Positions 6,001 through 9,119 of a DNA stretch of 12,761 nt are shown here, in pieces. Origin of the DNA: Flavobacteriales bacterium UBA6969. GTDB taxonomy: Bacteria; Bacteroidota; Bacteroidia; Flavobacteriales_D; Sanyastnellaceae. Location: positions 1-12,761 of the forward strand of contig DJYV01000134.1 in NCBI GenBank assembly GCA_002448555.1, given 5' to 3'. Under the pieces are notes generated by a model that saw nothing but the letters and a program-made list of their open reading frames with translations, ran no database searches and was not told where the DNA came from. The position numbers and the translations under genes were made by a program. The number at the start of each line of letters is the position of its first letter. Position 1 is the first letter of the stretch.

Positions 6001-8253
6001 GAGGTGTCTTACTCGGACGAAGTGGAAGCTGGAGACTGTGAAGGTTCTTGGACCATCACGCGCACTTGGACAGCGCTCGATAACACCGGCAACACCTTAT
6101 CTGTAGTTCAGACGGTGAATGTCGTCGATACGACAGGCCCTGAGTTTACCACGCCAGCGGACGCGACAATCGCGTGCACTGATGACGCGCTGGACTTGGC
6201 ATTGACTGGAAACGTAACGGACGCAGCGGATGCGTGCAGCAACGAAGTGACAGTGGCTTACACTGACGCACTTGCGACTTCCGACAATGCGTGCTTCGAA
6301 AATGACCTGATCATTCGTACGTGGACGGCTACTGATGCGTGTGGCAACACGACATCGAAGGATCAGCTCATCACGTTGGTTGACCAGAATGCTCCGTACT
6401 TCACGAGCGTACCCGATGGTGTGACGTTGGCGTGCGGCGATGCCCTGCCGGTTGCAGAAGCCACAGCGGCCGATGCATGTTCTGCGGTAACGGTGACGTT
6501 TGAAGATGTGGAAGGCGACATGACGTGCACGGGACTGAATGAAATCGTTCGAACGTTCACAGCAACGGATGCGTGTGGCAACACAGCGTTTGCGACGCAA
6601 GTCATGACATTTGCAGATGATGAAGCACCAATGGGTAGCGTCGAAGATGCAACGGTTGCTTGCGCCGACTACGATGAATCCATGGAATATGGCGCAGTCG
6701 AGTTCAGCGACAACTGCAGCGCAGCGGTGGCTGTTTCTTGGACTGAAACATCGAGCACGGCAGACGGCATGTCCGGATGTTTCGAAGTGGTGCGCGAGTA
6801 CACCTTCACAGACGGTTGCGGAAACAGCGCAACAGCGACGCAGACCATCTCGGTCTTCGACGATGTAGCGCCTGTGCTGAGTGAAGTTGCTGCGGCTGTT
6901 GAATTGCAGTGCGGCGATGAAATGCCAGCCGCTCCTACGGCGACGGATAACTGCTCAAGTGTTGAGGTCACCTTCGTTGACGAAGTGACGGGCGTGAGCT
7001 GCTCAGGTGAAGAATCATTCACCCGAACGTACACGGCAACCGACGCTTGCGGTAACACATCATCTGTCTCTTTTGATGTGACCTTCAACGATCAGATTGC
7101 TCCAACATTCACCGCTCCAATGGATGTAACGGTTGAATGCGATAGTGACGTGAACGACCTCGCCTTGACGGGTGACGTTATGGACGCCGCTGATGTATGC
7201 AGCGCGGACATTTCCGTCACATATTCGGACGCGGTTAGTACGTCAGGTATTGAACCTGGTGTAATCGAAACTTGTGATGTCTTTGCAGAAGGACCAAATA
7301 GCACTTGGCAATACGTACTCACGGCAACCACGCCGGATGATCCGAACAGCAATGAGGCTCAGACGTTATCCATAAACGTAAGCTCTTTGCCCGAGGGAGG
7401 TGTGAACTTCCGAGTTGCGAAAACAACAGCCAATGGCAACTGGTTCTTTGGACCTGCTGAGCCGTTGAGTTTAGGTCTCAACGTCAAAACAGTTTCTGGG
7501 GTATCCTTCGCACGTTCAGTGAAGTTCCAGTTTACTAGTGGTGATGTAGAGTTCACAGAGTTGGATCTGAATGGAGAAGACATTAACACATGTGGTTCGA
7601 GTGAAGGCTCTTGCCTCGCGGACAACGTGATTACGCGTACGTGGACGGTGACTGACGGTTGCGGAAACGCAAGCTCTGCGACACAGACCATCACGTTGGA
7701 AGACACCACTGCTCCGGTGGTGACCTTCGAAGCAAACGTTGTTCTCGACAACGTCGCTACCAGTGAATTGGATGATTTCGAAGGCGTTGAAGTCTCCGAT
7801 GCATGCAGCGACTGGACGTACACTTCAACGGACGTATGGGTCGGCAATAGCTTGACAGGATACGAATTGAACCGCACGATGGTCTTCACGGACGCGTGTG
7901 GCAATTCAACAACGATTGAACAAAACATCACGGCGGTATACGCTACAGGATGTACTTACATGGACGCTGAGAACTACGATCCAGCAGCTATCATCGACGA
8001 TGGTTCATGTGAATACACCGGTTGTACGGACATGGCTTCAGCCAACTACAATCCGATTGCGACCATTGATGATGGATCGTGTGTAATTGTAGGTTGTATG
8101 GATCCGGAAGGATACGACTACGACCCGAATGCAAACTACCCAGGTGGTTGCGATTACCCAGATCCTTGTCCGGGTGACATCAACGACGACGGTCTCGTCA
8201 ACGTTGGTGACTTGCTGGAGTTCTTCCAGTACTACGGACAGGTCTGCGAGTAA
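1..8253 (+). CDS. Giant modular Cys-rich, HYR-like repeat surface protein (5' end outside window)
   Basis: The frame is open from the first base to the TAA at 8251-8253, giving 2750 visible codons. The first 28 residues are the tail of a C module, so the TTG at 10 is not the start and signal peptide and N-terminus lie upstream. Modules: A, ~24 aa 'GCTDxxACNYD..DDGSC' (about 15 copies); B, ~21 aa 'DCDGNCLNDxDGDGxCDExE', resembling thrombospondin-3 calcium repeats (5); C, ~190-199 aa, no named family (4 plus the tail); D, 107 aa (3); HYR-like 'RTWTATDACGN' domains of ~80 aa (11); and a terminal dockerin-like loop. No enzyme motif is visible. The composition (many Cys, Asp, Thr, Ser; few Lys) suits an exported, disulfide-bonded, calcium-binding adhesin or matrix protein, which is inference. 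No Por-type type IX sorting domain is seen at the C-terminus. A stem-loop follows the stop. Certain as a coding region; function is unproven. Confidence 0.93.
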   Translation, partial: NGSLFVELVPAGATAPESHQFSFSAELCGCTDDLASNFEPGATLEDGSCIYPGCTDSAACNYDAMANEDDGTCDYCCDAVSSSNPDYGVEVELHAVGGITGLRTYRLYVTTANATDVLSAVSGYADYPLNIATTTDFYQYLGPGGGATPAAWLADYATFPAFADGAYDSYVTIGTDQMADVGAGEANATLAVTPSEPWDAVFETGDDIAISSSSGGAWFLSPGATNGIAGDDNRVLIGQFTTDGYLSGDLYVQVFPEGDQTQSQEMYISWTSPLCACTDEAACNFDPTALWDDGSCQDGPAYWGENLNCEGDCLNDSDGDYVCDENEIPGCLNPNACNYVEAPTDLVTCIFPEEGLDCDGNCLNDVDGDGICDEFEEGGCTDPEACNYDATATDDNGTCSYPEIFVLGDVPTSSIAECSLFADGPNATWQYVFTATTPDDANSSAAQTIELNVVSLPEGGVNYRVAKTTANGNWFFGPAEPLTLGMNSKTVSSVSFARAVKFQFSNGDGEFDSLALNGASLDDCTSAEAQIATCNNFTEGANANWPFIFTATTAADPNSNQAQTLEINITSLPEGGANWRVAKTTANGNWFFGPAEPLSVGGNSKTVSGVSFSRTVRFQFSSGDITFDGLLLNNVDVNECGGPLESAVYDCEGTCLNDADGDGTCDELEVFGCTDESACNYDESVTEEDGSCDYCCATAASVEGYNIIIETVGESPEGSIKRMYVETPNATDVLSAVTGDVLNPTYIRSTLPFFQSELISGVTANAINPAFFSLFPETNYDSWVTIGIESSVYGSTESSVAVVPSLTNWQNEFQNGNDIVLEGDFGDGWFVTWDENAGIYTNGLAGDDNKVLVGQFTTNGIMSGQLFVQMFPEGDQQNPIQVFLPFGYASDDADAPIFTYVPADITQSCADAHPSEMAVAIDEGCIAEVDLTLEESLEAADCGYTLTRTWTAVDAWGNTATATQVVNLEDTEAPVAVAQEDLTVECGTDLTPGSGVAEYPVNSFDNCAIEDLTWEYTDVEMAGGADLNGVTADFLVEMGKDFGGPFGQSLFLEAQGVTIGDGVEIDYDDLSANPSNHRGAIAVDISGGSINAFVDGTNGFPYEYDYAIVTISNLSIDNLAGVTLGTNGIAPGSEVSVATTSNSIVLTWDGTATYTEGDAADFTADDNSSCLATASVMRTWTVTDGCNNSDTAVQYLTIVDTEGPEFTSTPANIELSCYDEIPMATVEASDCGSVSITDPSDEIQEGSCGTSYTIFRTWTATDDCGNASTFTQTIMVTDNEAPVFTSFPADVTYTAGDEIEVMEPTAEDDCNDVTISYSDSQDNSNVEITVITRTWTATDACGNSVSADQIITVNEVLGCMDSVACNFDESASYDDGTCDYCSCGTGGQNGFGLELELVTAHDGSIDGLEAGMNTYRVYVTTDSPTDFVSAISGDSQIPTSLTTTTEFYQNEFGAISPDAINSLFYSVVPSLEYDSWLTIGIEEAPQGSESAITFVQAPSDNWMSEFESGEDLIIDSFFGGSWFTLSNASNGIAGDDQRVLVAQLTTTGQVEGQLYVQIFPNGDSSQDTYLTLGFLSNPCGCTDESACNYDADAVYNNGCDYPEFAYDCDGNCLSDTDGDGVCDELEIYGCTTEGNCLYDPNATEHDEDMCQVSPFCIGCNDAAACNFNPNVNPEPNFNDGSCVYPEEGFDCDGNCLDTNGDLICDILQGCGHPDACNYDDSAEYPSFDFCEFCSCANVMSSTEGYGIEVEAMESGIEGSTTYQVFVTTPSATDVVNAILGNEMNPIVLASSSQIYQNVGGTALPSPSEMFAFYPDLQYDSYVTLGAGTPAEAMSFPPTADGNDPAWVAAFENGGDIVIDDVVGSGWYMNADVMGQYGVAGDDNRVMVAQLTTPGTIHGQLYVQVFPEGLSAGNTLYLTLSFGSEYCGCTDPMACNYDEESLQDDGSCFYAAEGESCEATCLYDTFAPELVSMEESYTTTCEEAATDIREPEFSDNCDDVLEVSYSDEVEAGDCEGSWTITRTWTALDNTGNTLSVVQTVNVVDTTGPEFTTPADATIACTDDALDLALTGNVTDAADACSNEVTVAYTDALATSDNACFENDLIIRTWTATDACGNTTSKDQLITLVDQNAPYFTSVPDGVTLACGDALPVAEATAADACSAVTVTFEDVEGDMTCTGLNEIVRTFTATDACGNTAFATQVMTFADDEAPMGSVEDATVACADYDESMEYGAVEFSDNCSAAVAVSWTETSSTADGMSGCFEVVREYTFTDGCGNSATATQTISVFDDVAPVLSEVAAAVELQCGDEMPAAPTATDNCSSVEVTFVDEVTGVSCSGEESFTRTYTATDACGNTSSVSFDVTFNDQIAPTFTAPMDVTVECDSDVNDLALTGDVMDAADVCSADISVTYSDAVSTSGIEPGVIETCDVFAEGPNSTWQYVLTATTPDDPNSNEAQTLSINVSSLPEGGVNFRVAKTTANGNWFFGPAEPLSLGLNVKTVSGVSFARSVKFQFTSGDVEFTELDLNGEDINTCGSSEGSCLADNVITRTWTVTDGCGNASSATQTITLEDTTAPVVTFEANVVLDNVATSELDDFEGVEVSDACSDWTYTSTDVWVGNSLTGYELNRTMVFTDACGNSTTIEQNITAVYATGCTYMDAENYDPAAIIDDGSCEYTGCTDMASANYNPIATIDDGSCVIVGCMDPEGYDYDPNANYPGGCDYPDPCPGDINDDGLVNVGDLLEFFQYYGQVCE
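85..231 (+). repeat. A repeats 1-2 (GCTD..DDGSC type)
   Basis: There are two tandem copies of the short Cys-rich repeat. A1 (85-156, exactly 24 codons) has Ser where most copies have the middle Cys (LASNFE instead of AACNYD). A2 (157-231) has the full GCTD / ACNYD / DDGTC pattern and ends in a Cys-Cys pair that leads directly into module C1. The Asp-rich DDG turn suggests calcium or turn-stabilising roles, but this is inference. Confidence 0.85.
232..822 (+). repeat. C module 1
   Basis: First complete copy (197 codons) of a beta-rich module of no named family that I can assign. Landmarks in order are TYRLYVTT, ATDVLSAVSG, TTDFYQ, YDSYVTIG, a GDDI stretch, a Trp-Phe pair, NGIAGDDNRVLIGQFTT, and LYVQVFPEGD. 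It is bracketed by Cys-Cys before and Cys-x-Cys after. Similar stretches occur, from memory, in secreted proteins of Bacteroidota and Planctomycetota. The GDDNR segment is the best conserved part and may be a binding loop. Confidence 0.8.
826..1206 (+). repeat. Alternating A and B repeats (A3-B1-A4-B2-A5)
   Basis: A3 starts at 826 (ACTDEAACNFD), B1 at 922 (NCEGDCLNDSDGDYVCDE), A4 at 988 (GCLNPNACNY, degenerate at its end), B2 at 1069 (DCDGNCLNDVDGDGICDE), and A5 at 1135 (GCTDPEACNYD). The B repeats carry the D-x-D-G-D-G-x-C-D pattern of thrombospondin type 3 calcium-binding repeats. A calcium-stabilised, disulfide-linked stalk is the likely role. Confidence 0.83.
1252..1572 (+). repeat. D module 1 (107 codons, Cys to Cys)
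   Basis: Runs from a Cys at 1252 to a Cys at 1570-1572. Landmarks are ADGPNATWQYVFTATTPDD, SLPEGG, VAKTTANGNWFFGPAEPL (1393-1446), TVSSVSFARAVKFQF and a final Asp-Asp-Cys. It reads like a compact beta-sandwich whose ends would be tied by one disulfide. I do not recognise a named family. Confidence 0.85.
1600..1920 (+). repeat. D module 2 (107 codons, Cys to Cys)
   Basis: Second copy, 27 bases after D1, with exactly the same length and the same VAKTTANGNWFFGPAEPL core at the same offset (1741-1794). In that core 12 of 18 codons differ from D1, all synonymously, so the duplication is not recent or the copies have been under strong protein-level selection. Confidence 0.85.
1948..2088 (+). repeat. 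B3 and A6 repeats
   Basis: B3 (1948-2013) reads DCEGTCLNDADGDGTCDELE, and A6 (2014-2088) reads GCTDESACNYD..EEDGSC, ending in the Cys-Cys pair that introduces module C2. The order B then A then C is the same hand-over as the other C modules, where an A repeat with an extra Cys pair stands directly in front. Confidence 0.84.
2089..2685 (+). repeat. C module 2
   Basis: Second complete C module (199 codons): MYVETPNATDVLSAVTG, YDSWVTIGIE, WFVTWDENAG, NGLAGDDNKVLVGQFTT and LFVQMFPEGDQ. It is the only one not followed by Cys-x-Cys and an A repeat. It passes straight into the first HYR-like domain. Confidence 0.8.
2686..4071 (+). repeat. HYR-like domain block 1 (four domains)
   Basis: Four immunoglobulin-like domains begin at 2686, 2920, 3610 and 3844, each opening with a (A/G)P-(x)-F/V segment and ending near 'RTWTATDxCGN....Q.I.V.D'. 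The typical domain has four cysteines (C1-C4). Domain 1 has Trp at C4 (codon TGG at 2866). Domain 2 carries a large insertion between C2 and C3. Domain 4 lacks C1 and C3. HYR-like domains are usually adhesion or spacer modules in bacterial surface proteins. Confidence 0.87.
3070..3492 (+). repeat. Inserted beta-rich domain inside HYR-like domain 2
   Basis: About 141 residues are placed between the strand ending WEYTDVEMAG and the C3 segment DNSSCLATASVMRTW. Visible features are GVTADFLVEMGKDF, GVTIGDGVEIDYDD, AIAVDISGGSINAFVDG, YAIVTISNL, SNSIVLTWDGTATYTEGD, with no cysteines. The alternating pattern suggests a beta-sandwich, perhaps lectin-like. It has no relative elsewhere in this protein. 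Boundaries are good to a few residues. Confidence 0.65.
4072..4149 (+). repeat. A7 repeat
   Basis: A single A repeat (GCMDSVACNFDESASYDDGTC) that joins HYR-like block 1 to module C3. It ends with the Cys-Ser-Cys form of the extra cysteine pair that precedes each C module. Confidence 0.85.
4150..4734 (+). repeat. C module 3
   Basis: Third complete C module (195 codons): NTYRVYVTTDSPTDFVSAIS, TTTEFYQNEFG, YDSWLTIGIEEA, SWFTLSNASNGIAGDDQRVL, QLYVQIFPNGD. It is flanked by Cys-Ser-Cys before and Cys-Gly-Cys after. Confidence 0.8.
4738..5205 (+). repeat. A and B repeats (A8-B4-A9-A10-B5-A11)
   Basis: A8 starts at 4738 (one residue short in its last turn, NNGC for DDGSC), B4 at 4819 (DCDGNCLSDTDGDGVCDELE), A9 at 4885 (divergent, GCTTEGNCLYD), A10 at 4972 (with a longer turn, PNVNPEPNFNDGSC), B5 at 5068 (shortened, DTNGDLICD), and A11 at 5125 (GCGHPDACNYD, ending EFCSC). 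The copies here are the most degenerate of the gene, but cysteine spacing is largely kept. Confidence 0.82.
5206..5775 (+). repeat. C module 4
   Basis: Fourth complete C module (190 codons): TYQVFVTTPSATDVVNAILG, YDSYVTLGAG, GWYMNADVMG, YGVAGDDNRVMVAQLTT, QLYVQVFPEG. Cys-Ser-Cys stands before it and Cys-Gly-Cys after it. It has Trp-Tyr where the other complete copies have Trp-Phe. Confidence 0.8.
5779..5898 (+). repeat. A12 repeat and Cys-containing linker
   Basis: A12 (GCTDPMACNYDEESLQDDGSC) is followed by a linker, AAEGESCEATCLYDTFA, that looks like a shortened or decayed B repeat: it keeps the C-x-x-x-C of 'DCDGNC' but has lost the calcium-loop part. HYR-like block 2 begins right after. 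Confidence 0.75.
5899..7947 (+). repeat. HYR-like domain block 2 (seven domains)
   Basis: Domains begin at 5899, 6139, 6394, 6628, 6871, 7102 and 7714, most about 77-85 residues. Signature endings are RTWTALDNTGN, RTWTATDACGN, RTFTATDACGN, REYTFTDGCGN, RTYTATDACGN, RTWTVTDGCGN and RTMVFTDACGN. The first (5899) has Thr at C4 (codon ACC at 6085), the sixth (7102) contains D module 3, and the seventh (7714) lacks C1 and C3. The domains starting 6139 and 7102 share the rarer ALTG(N/D)V.DAAD(A/V)C form and are the closest pair. Confidence 0.87.
7273..7593 (+). repeat. D module 3, nested inside a HYR-like domain
   Basis: Third D copy, again exactly 107 codons Cys to Cys with the 18-residue core at the same offset (7414-7467). 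Unlike D1 and D2 it sits inside the HYR-like domain that starts at 7102: the first half ends near VTYSDAVSTSG (to about 7251) and the second half resumes at GSCLADNVITRTW (from about 7606). Short linkers (IEPGVIET before, GSSE after) join it. Confidence 0.85.
7948..8163 (+). repeat. Terminal tandem A repeats 13-15
   Basis: Three head-to-tail A repeats, the first two exactly 24 codons each (7948-8019, 8020-8091). All three lack the middle cysteine found in most inner copies (DAENYD, MASANYN, PEGYDYD instead of ACNYD), so each has just two cysteines that could pair with each other. The last has GGC in place of DDGSC. Confidence 0.86.
8164..8250 (+). repeat. C-terminal dockerin-like calcium loop
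   Basis: The last 29 residues include GDINDDGLVNVGDLLEFF then QYYGQVCE. D-x-N-x-D-G-(5x)-D is the calcium-binding half-motif of dockerins and EF-hands, followed by a short helix. Only one loop is present, while classical dockerins have two. Similar single-loop tails end many secreted proteins of this bacterial group (from memory). It is bounded by two cysteines. Confidence 0.7.
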
Positions 8254-8278
8254 TCACGGCCTAAAACGACTAAATAGC

Positions 8279-8351
8279 GAATTCGAGTCTGGCAAGACTG
8301 ATTCCTAGGGAGGGGGCTGCATTCCGATGCGGTCCCTTCTTGTCGTTTTTT
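8279..8351 (+). terminator. Rho-independent terminator after the giant gene
   Basis: A 14-pair stem with several G-T pairs runs 8309-8322 against 8327-8340, closed by the loop TCCG (UNCG class). Six T's follow at 8346-8351, five bases after the stem. A weaker hairpin (AGTCT / AGACT at 8286-8299, with GAAT / ATTC outside it from 8279 to 8304) lies just upstream. The position 55 bases after the stop codon fits termination of the giant gene. The gap between stem and T-run is larger than ideal, so efficiency is uncertain. Confidence 0.65.
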
Positions 8352-8391
8352 AAGGTTGGCTGTACCGAGCAATGGAGAGACCGGTGTGCTG

Positions 8392-8399
8392 TATTTTTG
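8392..8399 (+). promoter_or_regulatory. Possible Bacteroidota -7 promoter element
   Basis: TATTTTTG matches the Bacteroidota -7 consensus TAnnTTTG and would place the transcription start about 10-20 bases before the ATG at 8424. No TTG at the usual distance for a -33 element is visible, so this is a candidate only. It lies after the terminator, as expected for a new transcription unit. Confidence 0.35.
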
Positions 8400-8423
8400 T
8401 GGCCTACGAAGCACGAGATTGAA

Positions 8424-8711
8424 ATGAGTCAAAACGAAACGGAAGCCGCCAAGCGCGAGCGATTGCGCAAGCAATTGGATGATACCCACACCTGGCCCTG
8501 CGAATTCTCGTTCAAATTTATCGTCTCTTCGGATGAGGAGGGCGAGGCGGCATTGAAGGCGATTTTCTCGGATGCAGCAACGTTCAGTTCCCGCGCTTCC
8601 CGCAACGGGCGGTATACGGCGTTCACCATCGCTGATCAGGTGAATTCAGCCGAAGAGGTCTTCATTCGCTACGAAGCCGCTGCGAAGATTCCGGGCATCA
8701 TCTCGCTTTAA
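8424..8711 (+). CDS. DUF493 / YbeD-family protein
   Basis: 95 residues, a usual length for the DUF493 family. The family has an ACT-like alpha/beta fold and is thought to be a small regulatory or ligand-sensing protein; its biochemical role is not settled. After a charged N-terminal stretch, the recognisable parts are HTWPCEFSFKFIV (22-34), a 'SSDEEGEAALKAIF' helix, then GRYTAFTIADQVNSAEEV and the closing KIPGIISL, which match the Bacteroidota members I know. The ATG at 8424 is chosen because family similarity begins shortly after it; the upstream TTG at 8340 would run through the terminator. No Shine-Dalgarno is evident, as normal in this phylum. The next gene starts 10 bases after the stop and is probably co-transcribed. 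Confidence 0.85.
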   Translation: MSQNETEAAKRERLRKQLDDTHTWPCEFSFKFIVSSDEEGEAALKAIFSDAATFSSRASRNGRYTAFTIADQVNSAEEVFIRYEAAAKIPGIISL

Positions 8712-8721
8712 TTCCTGTGGT

Positions 8722-9117
8722 ATGAATGGTGAACGCGTCCTTTCGATGTTGGAGACCGGTGCGACTGCCTTGCTGGTCACATTGGCCTTGGTTGCCGCCT
8801 ATGTCATCTTGAAACGCATGGCGCGACAGATGCGCAAAGGGGTGGACTTGGCCACGCGCCAGGCCATCGATGCGGTGACCATGAATTGGTTGGATGATGG
8901 ACGGTTGCACATCCGCATTGAACTCCCTCAAGGCATGGCTGGACGGCTCGTGCTTTTCTTTGAATCCAAGGAAGGCCAGGTCGGGTCACCTGTTCACGAA
9001 GCGAACGACGCTTCCACCTCAATTGATGTGTCCGTCGATGTACCGGGCGAAGCCCGGGCCCTCGTTGTTGAGGCATCGGCTGAAAAATTGTTCCGTCCGC
9101 TTCCGTCACGAAGCTGA
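8722..9117 (+). CDS. Unrecognised protein with one N-terminal membrane segment
   Basis: 131 residues. I do not recognise the family. One clear hydrophobic segment at residues 12-30 (TGATALLVTLALVAAYVIL) is followed by the positive cluster KRMARQMRK, so by the positive-inside rule the remaining ~95 residues should be cytoplasmic. That part (NWLDDGRLHIRIELP, GRLVLFFES, TSIDVSVDVPGEARALVVEA) alternates like a small beta-sheet domain. There is no signal-peptide cleavage site or lipobox. The gene is 10 bases downstream of the DUF493 gene, so the two probably form one unit. Its stop codon is 2 bases from the convergent argS stop. It could be an accessory membrane protein; no specific function can be claimed. 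Confidence 0.75.
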   Translation: MNGERVLSMLETGATALLVTLALVAAYVILKRMARQMRKGVDLATRQAIDAVTMNWLDDGRLHIRIELPQGMAGRLVLFFESKEGQVGSPVHEANDASTSIDVSVDVPGEARALVVEASAEKLFRPLPSRS

Positions 9118-9119
9118 AC

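Noticed and set aside
7252..7605. Assembly error or chimeric join as the cause of D module 3 inside a HYR-like domain.
   Set aside because: The frame is kept on both sides, short linkers are present, D3 differs at many silent sites from D1 and D2, and another domain occupies the same loop at 3070-3492; a genuine insertion is simpler, though long reads could confirm it.
85..8163. CRISPR array or non-coding tandem repeat interpretation of the regularly spaced motifs.
   Set aside because: Similarity is at the protein level with silent-site differences, stays in one frame, and the unit lengths vary; this is protein module repetition.
8340..8423. A longer DUF493 protein from the TTG at 8340.
   Set aside because: It would start within the terminator stem and cover the T-run and possible promoter; family similarity begins after the ATG at 8424.
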